Counted from the first letter of the stretch, positions 17,540 through 26,911 are shown. The stretch is 64,000 nt of DNA from Gammaproteobacteria bacterium (GCA_009840305.1 VXNY01000023.1:1-64000); one strand, 5' to 3'. Notes: generated from the letters alone by a model not told the origin. Made by a program: numbers and translations.

Positions 17540-17966
17540 TACGGAAAAGTTCTCGCCTAAACAACGCCGCCAGAGTCGTCGTGCCCTGTTGCAAGCGCTC
17601 TATCAATGGGATTTAGCTAGATCTGGCGAGGCTGATCTACATCAGTTCATGATGGATGAAGGATCTCTTGCGAAGGCGGACAAAAAGTACTTTACGCAGT
17701 GTTTGCAAGGAATATTGCGTTCTGTGCAAGATCTCGATCGTACATATGAACCTTATCTCGATAGGTCATTCGACGACATAACACCCGTGGAACGGGCGTG
17801 CTTACGTGCTGGAAGCTTCGAGTTGCTTGAACGTGAGGATGTGCCCACTACAGTAGTAATTAATGAGTGGGTCGAACTCGCGAAATTGTTTGGTGCACAA
17901 GATAGTTTTCGATACATTAATGCCGTGCTTGATGCTGTGGCGCGCAGTGCTCGCGAAACCTCATGA
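17523..17966 (+). CDS. nusB: transcription antitermination protein NusB
   Basis: RNA-binding helical protein that forms the boxA complex with S10 during rRNA antitermination. 147 residues. RRRALLQALYQWD-like segment near the N-terminus, DLDRTYEPYL in the middle and ERACLRAGSFELL and VVINEWVELAKLFG near the end are family features. Start GTG 17523 lies inside ribD; GTG 17532 is an alternative three codons in. The stop overlaps thiL by 4 nt. Confidence 0.94.
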   Translation: MSPVSNTEKFSPKQRRQSRRALLQALYQWDLARSGEADLHQFMMDEGSLAKADKKYFTQCLQGILRSVQDLDRTYEPYLDRSFDDITPVERACLRAGSFELLEREDVPTTVVINEWVELAKLFGAQDSFRYINAVLDAVARSARETS

Positions 17967-18913
17967 ATGAAGTAGAACTGATTGATCTAATCCTTGATCG
18001 ACTAGGACCAGCTGGACGAGCTGCAAAGCTTAAGATCGGACCCGGCGACGACGCAGCTGTAGTTGAATGGGAAACAGAACAAGAATTGGTCGTGAGTACG
18101 GATGTTTGTTTGGACGGAGTGCACGTTCCAACAAATTGTCCCGGTGATTTAGTTGGATATCGAAGCGTTGCAATGAGCGTGTCGGACATCGTCGCAATGG
18201 GTGCTGTGCCTCGATATTTAACTATTGCTTTAACTATCGAACACGCTGATGTCGATTGGCTAACTGCGTTCGCAGACGGTGTGCGCGACGGGTGTGCGGA
18301 AGCCGATTCTACGGTGATTGGCGGCAATCTCGCTAAAGGAGTGAAACAGATTACGATAACTGCGATGGGTTCAGTACCTATGGGGCGAGCAATAAAACGT
18401 AATACTGGTCAGCCGAAGGATGACATCTGGGTCACAGGTAAGTTAGGCGCAACACCGCTTGCATTGCAGGCTATGGCTGCTTGGATACCGCGAGGGTTGT
18501 CCGAACTGAAACAACTGACGAGCACAGATGTTATTGCGCGGTATTTACTCCCTCCGATACGAACGTCATTTGTAGAGTTCTTGCGTCACTATGCTAGTGC
18601 GTGCACGGACATTACTGATGGTCTAGCTTTCGAGTTAGATCGGTTAGTATCGGGTGCTCCAAACGGGTACCGAATCGAGACAGAAGAAATTCCCCTTTGG
18701 TTTAGCGCGGAGCTTGACGATGTTTTGGCAAACGACGATAGCTATGAAATGTTGTTCACTTCATCTGCAGAAAATCGTGAAGCTGTGCAGCACTACGCCA
18801 AAAAATCAAACATCCCGCTTTCACGCATTGGTACCGTCCTTTCTACTTTGGATCGGGAATTTGTCCCCTTCCGTGAACTACGCTCTCCTGTCTCCGGTTT
18901 TTCACACTTCTAA
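17963..18913 (+). CDS. thiL: thiamine-monophosphate kinase
   Basis: Phosphorylates thiamine monophosphate to the cofactor thiamine diphosphate. AIR-synthase/PurM-like ATP-binding fold; seen GPGDDAAVV near residue 28, the STDVCLDGVHV metal-binding segment, AMSVSDIVAMGA and the TDITDGL motif. 316 residues is typical. ATG 17963 overlaps the nusB stop (ATGA), the common nusB-thiL-pgpA arrangement. Confidence 0.96.
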   Translation: MNEVELIDLILDRLGPAGRAAKLKIGPGDDAAVVEWETEQELVVSTDVCLDGVHVPTNCPGDLVGYRSVAMSVSDIVAMGAVPRYLTIALTIEHADVDWLTAFADGVRDGCAEADSTVIGGNLAKGVKQITITAMGSVPMGRAIKRNTGQPKDDIWVTGKLGATPLALQAMAAWIPRGLSELKQLTSTDVIARYLLPPIRTSFVEFLRHYASACTDITDGLAFELDRLVSGAPNGYRIETEEIPLWFSAELDDVLANDDSYEMLFTSSAENREAVQHYAKKSNIPLSRIGTVLSTLDREFVPFRELRSPVSGFSHF

Positions 18914-18921
18914 GAACTTTT

Positions 18922-19431
18922 ATGTCAGAGGACAATTCGAGAATCGAGTCGAACGCGGGGCAATTACGGTCAAACGCATTTAAAGATCCGTTGGTAGTAA
19001 TAGCTACGGGTTTCGGAATCGGTTGGCTTCCCTTCGCACCTGGAACCATCGCTTCCTTGGTGATTGCGTTAATCTTTTACTTCACGCCGGAATTGGACGT
19101 GGAATACCAGTACGCAATCATTTTTTTACTTTTTATCGTTGCTCGACTTACGCTAGGTATTGTCGTTCGAAAATACGGTGTAAAGGATGAGTCTTGTATT
19201 GTTCTGGACGAGTTTCTTGGTATGGCTGTCGCTTTGTTTTTATTGCCTAAAGAGTGGTGGTTATACATTATTGCATTTCTGATATTTAGAATTTTTGACA
19301 TCGTAAAGCCCTGGCCGATTTCTTGGGTTGAGCAGAGAATCCGGGGAGCATACGGAATTATTTTGGACGATGTGATCGCTGGTGCGGGAGCAGCGATCAT
19401 TACCAATCTTATCTGGATCACGCAGCAATGA
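18922..19431 (+). CDS. pgpA: phosphatidylglycerophosphatase A
   Basis: Inner-membrane enzyme removing phosphate from phosphatidylglycerophosphate to give phosphatidylglycerol. 169 residues with four hydrophobic segments. Seen: GFGIGWLPFAPGTIASL near the N-terminus, the DEFLGMAVAL acidic motif, FRIFDIVKPWPI and DDVIAG, all characteristic. Starts 8 nt after thiL and overlaps the upstream possible xseB start by 4 nt. Confidence 0.96.
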   Translation: MSEDNSRIESNAGQLRSNAFKDPLVVIATGFGIGWLPFAPGTIASLVIALIFYFTPELDVEYQYAIIFLLFIVARLTLGIVVRKYGVKDESCIVLDEFLGMAVALFLLPKEWWLYIIAFLIFRIFDIVKPWPISWVEQRIRGAYGIILDDVIAGAGAAIITNLIWITQQ

Positions 19432-19442
19432 CAGGAGAGTTT

Positions 19443-19667
19443 ATGTCGAAGCAGGAAGAAAACACAGCAGTTGACTTTGAAAAAGACATCGCTGAGTTGG
19501 AAGCATTAGTAGCAAAAATGGAGAGCGGTAAGTTGACGCTAGAAGAGTCGTTGAAGGCTTTTGAAAAGGGCGTCGGATTAGCAAGACGCTGCCAGCAATC
19601 ACTCGCTGACGCTGAAGCGAGAGTGTCAAAGTTGATGCAGGAAATGAACTTTGACACAGACGACTAG
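19443..19667 (+). CDS. xseB: exodeoxyribonuclease VII small subunit
   Basis: 74 residues. FEKDIAELEALVAKMESGKLTLEESL and the following amphipathic helix with FEKGVGLARRCQQSL define XseB, the small chain that binds along XseA. ATG 19443 is chosen because AGGAG sits 6 nt upstream; an ATG at 19428 overlapping the pgpA stop would add five residues. xseA is not in the window. Next gene is ispA, the usual xseB-ispA order. Confidence 0.94.
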   Translation: MSKQEENTAVDFEKDIAELEALVAKMESGKLTLEESLKAFEKGVGLARRCQQSLADAEARVSKLMQEMNFDTDD

Positions 19668-19685
19668 CAGCTTTGCCCTAGCGAC

Positions 19686-20576
19686 GTGGTGACTATGCAC
19701 GATCTAGATCAGATTCGGCATCAAATCGAATCAGACTTAGAAGCGCGGTTACAACTCGCTTCCGTGCATTCATCTGCTTTGGTGGAAGCAATGAAGTACT
19801 CGGTATGCGGGACTGCGAAACGAGTGCGCGCGGTGCTGGTTTGTGCAACGACGGTTGGCTTTGGAGAGGACACTTATAGAGCTTTGCCGCCAGCTGCCGC
19901 GATCGAGTTAATTCACGCTTATTCACTCGTGCACGATGATTTACCGGATATGGACGACTCGGATACAAGGCGTGGAAAACCCAGTTGCCACAAACATTAC
20001 GGTAGTACCATCGCGATCCTTGCTGGGGACGCGCTTCAAGCCCTAGCGTTCTCAACCATTCTGGAAGCGGCTCAGCTCACAGTACAACAGCGAACGGATT
20101 GTGCAGCTGTACTTGCAAATGCTAGCGGGTGGCGGTATATGGTAGGAGGTCAGGCTATGGATATGGAACTCATGCATGGCGCGATACACGACCTTGACCA
20201 ACTGTTCACGATGCACGAAGGTAAAACTGGGGCGTTGTTTCGCGCCGCGCTTGAAATGGGTGCAATTGTTGCCGGTTTTTCGCGAGATTCAGAGCAATTT
20301 GAAACGATGAGTAAAGCGGGAACCAAGATTGGTGTCGCGTTTCAATTAACGGATGATTTTCTCGATGCTACAGCTGAAGTTGAACAACTCGGTAAACCCG
20401 CGGGTGCGGATTCACTCGCAGGGAAGAAGAGTGCGGTAGCGTTCTTAGGTACGGAGGAGACCCGAAATCGAGCAATTCAGTATCTCGATGAAGCCGTTGA
20501 AATTCTAAAGTCCATAGATGGGGATATGACCTTAGTACAAAGACTTGCGGAGGAGTGCGTGCATCGGCAACGCTGA
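19686..20576 (+). CDS. ispA: polyprenyl (farnesyl) diphosphate synthase
   Basis: Condenses isopentenyl diphosphate with allylic diphosphates. Seen: first Asp-rich motif DDLPDMDD with the downstream RRGKPSCHK, GGQAMDME, and the second Asp-rich motif DDFLD in QLTDDFLDAT. 296 residues is typical for IspA. GTG 19686 opens the frame; ATG 19695 is an equally plausible start. The usual following gene dxs is missing: a convergent small gene comes next. Confidence 0.94.
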   Translation: MVTMHDLDQIRHQIESDLEARLQLASVHSSALVEAMKYSVCGTAKRVRAVLVCATTVGFGEDTYRALPPAAAIELIHAYSLVHDDLPDMDDSDTRRGKPSCHKHYGSTIAILAGDALQALAFSTILEAAQLTVQQRTDCAAVLANASGWRYMVGGQAMDMELMHGAIHDLDQLFTMHEGKTGALFRAALEMGAIVAGFSRDSEQFETMSKAGTKIGVAFQLTDDFLDATAEVEQLGKPAGADSLAGKKSAVAFLGTEETRNRAIQYLDEAVEILKSIDGDMTLVQRLAEECVHRQR

Positions 20577-20583
20577 TGCTGAG

Positions 20584-20868
20584 CTAGGAACTCTGCGGCG
20601 ACCATGTAGGGTCCCAACTTGGTGCGACTAAATGCCAGGTCGCGGTTTCTTCATCGAACCGTATGAGTCCGAGTTCATTAAGTGTGTTTAACTCCCCAAT
20701 TATTTTCCAGATTCCCATAGGGTCGTTCTGGTCTCGCATGTGTTGGACGAGATCACCTGGACGCACGGCTGAATTTCCTTCATCGCTGACCGCCACGAAC
20801 GCATCGTAAATGGTCTTTGTAATTCGAAGTGCTTCGCCCATAGGGGGTGAATAATGGCTAGGTTTCAA
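20584..20868 (-). CDS. small winged-helix-like protein, function unknown
   Basis: 94 residues from TTG 20868, or 85 from ATG 20841; neither start has a clear Shine-Dalgarno. The central part (KTIYDAFVAV, VRPGDLVQHMRDQNDP, WKIIGELNTLNELGLIRFDEETATWHL) has the helix-turn-helix then beta-hairpin pattern of a winged helix. No effector domain. It lies convergent to ispA (7 nt between stops) and divergent from ssrA, where its start region overlaps the likely ssrA promoter. A DNA-binding role is an inference only. Confidence 0.6.
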   Translation of the reverse strand: MKPSHYSPPMGEALRITKTIYDAFVAVSDEGNSAVRPGDLVQHMRDQNDPMGIWKIIGELNTLNELGLIRFDEETATWHLVAPSWDPTWSPQSS

Positions 20869-20881
20869 TTTGAAAGCTGAA

Positions 20882-20887
20882 TATAAT
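20882..20887 (+). promoter_or_regulatory. TATAAT, candidate -10 box for ssrA
   Basis: A perfect TATAAT in an AT-rich stretch 41 nt before the mature tmRNA 5' end. It would give a leader of about 35 nt to be removed by RNase P. No good -35 box is present at 17 nt spacing. Confidence 0.35.
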
Positions 20888-20928
20888 TTATAAAAAGGTA
20901 GAAATGTCTATTTTTACTTTCACATTCT

Positions 20929-21286
20929 GGGGGCGATCTGGATTCGACGACGGATACAAAGTCTCAGGTGCATGTCGAGTTTGTAGGATAGCTCGTAAAA
21001 CGATCCTTCAATTCAAACATAGTTGCCAACGACGACAACTACGCTCTAGCGGCTTAAAGCCGCTAGTTCTGTCTAACTGTTTGCTCATGGAGAGTTAGAC
21101 GGAATCATACTACGTGAGCTCGTGTTTTTTGCCGGTCCAAGCAACAAACACTAAATCTTAGGACTCGCTTACCGTAGCCTCGTCCAGTTGGGCTAACGGC
21201 GAGTTAAATTTGAGAACTGGACTAAGCATGTAGATCCAAGGATCGAGTTCTGGCGGACGCGGGTTCAACTCCCGCCGCCTCCACCA
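20929..21286 (+). ncRNA. ssrA: tmRNA (one-piece)
   Basis: Rescues stalled ribosomes by trans-translation. 358 nt. The 5' end GGGGGCGATCTGGATTCGAC and the 3' end, with GGACGCGGGTTCAACTCCCG then CGCCTCC and an encoded CCA, pair into a 7-bp acceptor stem with the tRNA-Ala identity G3-U pair. GACTAAGCATGTAG precedes the T arm as in E. coli. The tag reading frame runs from 21025 to 21057 and encodes ANDDNYALAA, then TAA; E. coli has ANDENYALAA. The SmpB gene is not in the window. The last 22 nt overlap the 3' end of a large gene on the other strand. Confidence 0.97.
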
Positions 21287-24200
21287 TCTCCAAAACTGCT
21301 ATTACGACTCGTACTGACTGGAACCCAGCGTATAGCATCGGCGTAGAGCCAAGGTGTGTCGTTGGTAGCCCCAATCACCCGGACGTTCACTTCTCCTTTC
21401 AATAGTTCGAATTCACCAACTTCATTCCACCCGTAAATCGAGTTTTCGAAGCTCAAGTCGCGCATTTCTGTTGCTTCCAAGTGTTCGATTTCTAAGTGGT
21501 AATCTCCTTGTCTGCTACTGCGACGAAACCAGCCAGTATTTACAAAGTATTCCAGTCTCCACCAAGTCGTATCCGGCAACTCCGCAGAAAATTCAACTGG
21601 ATGGATTTCGGGAGCAAACCGAGTCACAGTGGCCGTACGGCGAAAGTGCCCATAGGAATCTTCGTCAGAGATCCGTCCCCACACACCAGAACTCGTTCGG
21701 TACGCGTAATTGGCGCGAGCTGGCAAACCGTTGTCGTTATCTGCTTGTAGTCGCGGGATGCGAAACCAACCCAACGGACCAACCGATGCGGCGCTGTTGA
21801 ATGCAGGTGGTTGTTCAATAGCAAAACCAGGATCTAAATCATCGACGATGATCCCAGGATTTGGTGGTCGCCAGTCTACCACCTCAAACATTGGTCTTGG
21901 TTCGAGTGACTCTCCGTTGCTATCCAGCACCACGGACTCATCAAGACGGGTTCCGAACTCGTTCCGATTTAATGAAAGATTGGGATAAAGGTGAATGTAG
22001 TCAATTTCGTGGGTAGTCACCACATTGATTCGTACAGAGGACTTGCCGTCGATCACTATAGTTGGCGTCCGTGGCCATTCTCGCCTTGATTCGGGCGGAT
22101 ATGCTGCCCAAAACACTCCGGTAGTTTCACTCGGGTTGTGCACGTAGAAGGACGATTCGTACTGCTGTCTTCCTTCGTCGTCTTCTCCCAGTTGTCGTCG
22201 AGTAATGTCGGAAACCAAATAGCCCGGTAGATTACTGCTACTAAGCCATTCTCCAAAATAGGGATATAAATCTAACTCTGCAGTTTCCGCATGACTTTCC
22301 AACTCTTGCATCGTGAAGGACCGTCCTTGATAAGCGCTCCTTAGTTTGGCAAGCCATGCTAAGATTGCATCGTTATCGTTGGTCTGAACAAATACTCTTG
22401 CGATCATGCGATTTTTTGCGAGCATAAACTCAAGATCGCTCTGATGCGAATCTGTGGACGGGAGAGCTAATAGTGCCTTCGTCTCCATAGCTTCCCATAC
22501 CGAGTGGCGATTCAAATATCGTTGAGCTAAGTTACGTACCCAGCTGATCATGTCCCCACCACCGCCATCATCAATTGCCCATTCGGCGGCAGGGAAAAAC
22601 ATTTTTGTGAAGTCGGATATTTGGAATGTGGCATAGGGTGAAAACCACAGATCGGGGGCGGGGGAAACACGGGAAATAATGTTGAGAACAAGGTCGTTCA
22701 GTACGACCCCATGGTTTCCTTCAACAGAAGTGGCGTGAGTCCAGAAAATTTTCGAAAACCCAGCCCAGAGATTGTCGGTCCCTACAGCATCTCCAAAGTA
22801 ATCTGCAAGTGCCCAAAATTTGTGGTATTCCACCCATTCCACGTTGTCTTCCCAGCGTTTAATTCGTCGAATACGAGTATCAAAATGAGCCGTGGGAAAA
22901 CCGCGCTCTTTCATGAGAAACATGCCAGGTAGCACCTGTACGCTTTCGGTTTTGAATCCACCGCCTAGAGTCCTCAGTCTGTTTGGGATTTCTACGAATG
23001 ACAATTCCTTGAACGGGTAGCCTAGTCCTGCTTCTTCGAACGGACTGAAGATTTCTTCGATCTCTTCTCGCACTCGTTCGTCATCAAAGTTGAACTTACC
23101 GAAATTCTTCTGATGGTTTTTATGAAGGTAAAGATTGAATTGAACGTTTGCGACGTTCAAAGAGTGTTTCACAAAGTTCGTCCCAAACACTGCAATTTCC
23201 GATAACGGAGTCTCCGGGCGCAATTCAAACGTTCCCTTCCTGTCAACGGTCTGTGTAATGTCCGTACCAACCAACAACCAATTTGAATCAGTTATCGAAA
23301 ACTTGATGTCAGTCTCGAAAAAGTCTATACCTATAGACGCGGATCGCGCAAGGTTTTGTGAGTTAGGGACGGGGTACCAATACATCCCTGGCATGAGCGC
23401 GACGTACGACTTCGAAAAGATAGAACCATCCTTACCGAATAATTGCCCAGCGCGGTGTGGAACCGCGCGGTCGATGAAGTAATGAACCGGACTATCTAAG
23501 TAAGCAAATAGCGGGTCCGGGATGCCGAATGCTTCAAAAGTCAATTTATGCTGGTCGTTTCGTTCTAGGGGTACGCCGGTGGGAATGATCAATAGTCCAT
23601 CGGAAAAGTTGTAATCGACTTCTTCTCCGTTTAAGGTAATGCGATCAATGGTGAATCCCGGATTGAGCGTGAAGGTCAAGTGTGGTATGTCGTGTTCGTG
23701 TTTTACTTCAAAATCGTATATGAGACTTAAAGACAAGAGGTGCCCCGGATCTATTGTCACTGAACCTTGGATCCTTTCAATATCGAGCTCGACGTTTTGG
23801 TCGTATTTAGTATGAATTTTCGACCACTCTTGTGGTTGGTAGTACGACTCTACCAGCTGCTGCGACAGAAAACCAAAACCGATGACACTTAGTACGATCA
23901 TGACGGCACCGAGAGGAAAGTTCACTATGCCAACACGGGCATCGCGCCGATTCAATATAACGGCTGCAACGGTGATGAGTCCGAGTGCTCCGACAACAGT
24001 AAGTGCTCGCAACCCGATGATTTCAAGCGCGGCCAAGTCTGGGACAAGTTCGGAAATGTACGCTGAGAAATTCGACGAGGGCGTAACTATGTCAAGCCAG
24101 GAGAAAGGTACTATCAAACTAACAATGTAAAACACGATTAACAAACTCGAAGCGATGGCTACTGCGACAAAACCAGATCGTAGAATGCAAGTGAGCGTGA

Positions 24201-24729
24201 GTGCGACACTACTCCACAAGAAAAGCGAAGGGAACGTGTCAAAAACAAGGAGATTCAAAACCGACACAGGCTCTAGGAAATCACCCCAAGCAGAGCCAAG
24301 GAAGTGACTTAAGGCACCGAGGCCCTCGATCAACGCGATGTTGCAAAGAACAACCACGTAGAGCAGAGACGTTACGCCCAAGACGCTGCCCAAAAGATAC
24401 TCAATGTTCGTAAGTTGCCGACTCTCTAGGACGGTTTGAATGCGGTTTCTATCGTGATATTGACGAATGTCGAACGTTAGCAACACAGCGGCAAACTGAA
24501 ACGCGAGGAACACTAACGCATCGACATTGCTCAACAGATACTTGGGTTCAGCCAGGCTAAAGGACGGAGAGTAGGAGGCGTTTAGCGTTTGCCAAACGCA
24601 GGACTGCAGGTAGCCAATCAATACGACTAAAGTAAGTAGTACGCTAGTAACCCAGAATCGTATTTGGGATCGGCAAATTCGAATTTGTGCACCAGCGACA
24701 GCTAGCGTTCGAGATATCGAGTTAAACAC
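21265..24729 (-). CDS. ABC-2-type permease fused to a degenerate M1 peptidase domain and golvesin-like C-terminus
   Basis: 1154 residues. Residues 1-300 hold about seven membrane segments like ABC-2 permeases; 310-760 resemble the M1 aminopeptidase part of known permease/M1 fusions (YWYPVPNS, LPGMFLMKE). Where M1 enzymes have HExxH, the sequence reads HKFWALADYFGD, so zinc binding and catalysis are unlikely. Residues about 1010-1140 end in LYADAIRWVP, the signature of golvesin/Xly-type beta domains. No ABC ATPase gene is adjacent. The final Gly-rich codons (GDGGGGGS) are read from the complement of the tmRNA 3' end. Likely an inner-membrane protein with a large periplasmic part; substrate unknown. 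Confidence 0.68.
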   Translation of the reverse strand: MFNSISRTLAVAGAQIRICRSQIRFWVTSVLLTLVVLIGYLQSCVWQTLNASYSPSFSLAEPKYLLSNVDALVFLAFQFAAVLLTFDIRQYHDRNRIQTVLESRQLTNIEYLLGSVLGVTSLLYVVVLCNIALIEGLGALSHFLGSAWGDFLEPVSVLNLLVFDTFPSLFLWSSVALTLTCILRSGFVAVAIASSLLIVFYIVSLIVPFSWLDIVTPSSNFSAYISELVPDLAALEIIGLRALTVVGALGLITVAAVILNRRDARVGIVNFPLGAVMIVLSVIGFGFLSQQLVESYYQPQEWSKIHTKYDQNVELDIERIQGSVTIDPGHLLSLSLIYDFEVKHEHDIPHLTFTLNPGFTIDRITLNGEEVDYNFSDGLLIIPTGVPLERNDQHKLTFEAFGIPDPLFAYLDSPVHYFIDRAVPHRAGQLFGKDGSIFSKSYVALMPGMYWYPVPNSQNLARSASIGIDFFETDIKFSITDSNWLLVGTDITQTVDRKGTFELRPETPLSEIAVFGTNFVKHSLNVANVQFNLYLHKNHQKNFGKFNFDDERVREEIEEIFSPFEEAGLGYPFKELSFVEIPNRLRTLGGGFKTESVQVLPGMFLMKERGFPTAHFDTRIRRIKRWEDNVEWVEYHKFWALADYFGDAVGTDNLWAGFSKIFWTHATSVEGNHGVVLNDLVLNIISRVSPAPDLWFSPYATFQISDFTKMFFPAAEWAIDDGGGGDMISWVRNLAQRYLNRHSVWEAMETKALLALPSTDSHQSDLEFMLAKNRMIARVFVQTNDNDAILAWLAKLRSAYQGRSFTMQELESHAETAELDLYPYFGEWLSSSNLPGYLVSDITRRQLGEDDEGRQQYESSFYVHNPSETTGVFWAAYPPESRREWPRTPTIVIDGKSSVRINVVTTHEIDYIHLYPNLSLNRNEFGTRLDESVVLDSNGESLEPRPMFEVVDWRPPNPGIIVDDLDPGFAIEQPPAFNSAASVGPLGWFRIPRLQADNDNGLPARANYAYRTSSGVWGRISDEDSYGHFRRTATVTRFAPEIHPVEFSAELPDTTWWRLEYFVNTGWFRRSSRQGDYHLEIEHLEATEMRDLSFENSIYGWNEVGEFELLKGEVNVRVIGATNDTPWLYADAIRWVPVSTSRNSSFGDGGGGGS

Positions 24730-24811
24730 GATCCGGACGTAAAAGTGCCAGCAAGAGAGAGTAAATCGTTAGTGCTTAGATTGGTGAGTTTTGAGGGATG
24801 TAATTGGATTG

Positions 24812-26911
24812 TCAAAAGCGACGTTTAATTCCTACGAAAAATTGACGTAAATCCGCCGGGAAATAGCGGTATGAACCAAACGCGAAATCTGCGCGGTCAG
24901 CATAGTAGTGATCGAAGAAGTTGAGTATTCTACCGAACACCGACCATTGCGTACTGAGCGGTAAATCCATCCGAAAATTCACTACATTGTGCCCCCCGTA
25001 CCGCGCGGTATTCGCCGCGTTTAGGTAGTGCGATCCTATACGATTGATTTCTACTTCAACTGTACCAGAAGAGCCGATTTTTGCAGACCAACGAGCATGT
25101 GCGAGGACGCGCGGCGCGCTGTCCATTTGATTTCCGGAGAGAATTACTTCACCACGTGCAAGGTTCCGTGTAAAGTCGTACTCGTGGTTAGAGAAGGTAC
25201 TTGCAACGGCAATCTTGTGAACGTCAGTGACTTGCCAGTGAAATTCGATTTCGATCCCGCGAGAGTCTGTCGCGCCATCACTTACATTCATACCATTGGC
25301 ATCGCGAAAGATGAGATTGGAACTCGAATCAAAATAGATGGAGATAGCTATGTCAAAGGTGCTCCAAGAAGATTGCCAACCAATCTCAACTGACCGAGCA
25401 TCTTCACTGTTGAGGTCAGCCACGGTCTGGCCACTCTGAAGTCGATAGAGCTCGGTAATTTGCGGTGGTCGATAGCCAATCGATGTGAGTACCCAAAATT
25501 GCGAACTATCTGTGGCCAGAAATTTGTAGCCAATCCTAGCGGCAATACTTGTGAAACTGTCAGCTCTGTCGCTTGGTCGGGTGTACAGACAGCCCCCGAA
25601 ACCACACGGCGAGCCATCGTCGCGGGTGTTCCCATCCAAATGACGATTGTCATACTGATACTCGGAGTGCTCCACGCGGAGACTCTCTTCGACTTCATGT
25701 CGGTGGTTCCAGATTCTGGTAGCACTTTGAAATATCGCATAGGTTCCCCCAGTTACGACGAAGTCATAGTGTGTACCGGCTGGTCGAGTCGCCTGTAAGA
25801 ATGGCGATCCTACTGTTGGACGTTGTTGATGTTGTACCAGCGAAGCTTTGAACCATTCCAAATGCGCGCCTAGCTTAATGTTCAGCGCTTTGAGCCGAGT
25901 CATCTGAAACAAAATTGCGCCCACACTCGTTTGTTCGTTGTCCTCACTCGGTTGCCCCGGGAGAAAATGCTGCAGGAAGTCCATTCGCGAGGCACGTGCG
26001 TAAGGGTATATGTAGAGATTTCTACCATTGTCAATTTGGCTGGACAAGCGGAAAGAGTCTGCGTCGCGATAGGCCTCTGGATTCGGGTTTGTCCGGCGGA
26101 CGTTTTGATCGTCGTAAGACTGGTAACCTCGTACATACCCGCCTGTTTCTTGTCGGAGAGATGTAATGGAGAACGTATGGGACGCTTCCCAACCTCCGAT
26201 GTTTGAAGTCCAGACAACATTGAGTTTTTGTTGGGTGTATCCAGTATCATCTCGGAATCCGTTCGTGTCTGTGGCGTGAAATTTTGCTTGCACTTTTTTG
26301 TTGTACAAGGTCATGCGAACTTGCCTATAGTCATGCTTTCCTGTCTCGAGACTTAGTGCATTGGTCCCTTCACCGCCCACGAACGGTCGGACGTTAATTA
26401 CCCCGCGCATAGCATTGCCACCGTAAATCGCGCTTGCGGGACCACGTAAGACCGCTACTCGATCAGCTTGTTCGATGTTAAGTTCAAACAACCCATTGAC
26501 ATTGCAAAATCCAATAGGGCGAATCGGAATATTGTCTTCTAGTAAAACGTAGGATCCACAAGCACCCGAACCTGCGAGAACTGCTGAACGGAGACCGGTG
26601 AGATGTTCTTGACCTGAATTTTTGACAACCCAAATACCTGGAGTCCGAGCGAAGATTTCGTGTGGATGGAGAGGTCGCGTGCGCTCTATATCTTGACTAT
26701 CGACAATCGTCAAACTACCAAGATTGGACCGAGTCGGTATATCGCGAGGATCACCCTTGACGACGATTTCTTCGTCCTGCAATTCGACATCATCAGAGGA
26801 TTCATTTGCTTCAATCCCATTGTCAAAGCAGAGAACAGAGCAGGCAATGAGAATCACTTGCATGCACAAGCGACCTGTTAAACCAAAGACCGCCACCGAG
26901 CTACGAGTCAA
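24812..26911 (-). CDS. TonB-dependent outer-membrane receptor
   Basis: 699 residues: signal peptide (LCMQVILIACSVLCF), a plug domain (SLTIVDSQDIERTRP, RTPGIWVV, VAVLRGPASAIYGGNAMRGVINV, residues about 45-175), and a 22-strand-type barrel ending FFVGIKRRF with the terminal aromatic. Start uncertain: TTG 26911 opens the frame and GTG 26896 is the alternative. The substrate cannot be told; the plug has two Cys (GACGS and FCNV) that may form a disulfide. 82 nt downstream begins the permease/M1 fusion on the same strand, so the two may be co-transcribed. Confidence 0.88.
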   Translation of the reverse strand: MTRSSVAVFGLTGRLCMQVILIACSVLCFDNGIEANESSDDVELQDEEIVVKGDPRDIPTRSNLGSLTIVDSQDIERTRPLHPHEIFARTPGIWVVKNSGQEHLTGLRSAVLAGSGACGSYVLLEDNIPIRPIGFCNVNGLFELNIEQADRVAVLRGPASAIYGGNAMRGVINVRPFVGGEGTNALSLETGKHDYRQVRMTLYNKKVQAKFHATDTNGFRDDTGYTQQKLNVVWTSNIGGWEASHTFSITSLRQETGGYVRGYQSYDDQNVRRTNPNPEAYRDADSFRLSSQIDNGRNLYIYPYARASRMDFLQHFLPGQPSEDNEQTSVGAILFQMTRLKALNIKLGAHLEWFKASLVQHQQRPTVGSPFLQATRPAGTHYDFVVTGGTYAIFQSATRIWNHRHEVEESLRVEHSEYQYDNRHLDGNTRDDGSPCGFGGCLYTRPSDRADSFTSIAARIGYKFLATDSSQFWVLTSIGYRPPQITELYRLQSGQTVADLNSEDARSVEIGWQSSWSTFDIAISIYFDSSSNLIFRDANGMNVSDGATDSRGIEIEFHWQVTDVHKIAVASTFSNHEYDFTRNLARGEVILSGNQMDSAPRVLAHARWSAKIGSSGTVEVEINRIGSHYLNAANTARYGGHNVVNFRMDLPLSTQWSVFGRILNFFDHYYADRADFAFGSYRYFPADLRQFFVGIKRRF

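Noticed and set aside
21287..24729. Integrated element at the ssrA 3' end
   Set aside because: No integrase and no second copy of the tmRNA end (att site) found in the window; the downstream genes are not phage-like.
24812..26911. Assigning a substrate (siderophore, B12, haem) to the TonB-dependent receptor
   Set aside because: Plug motifs are general and no transport or synthesis gene nearby indicates a ligand.
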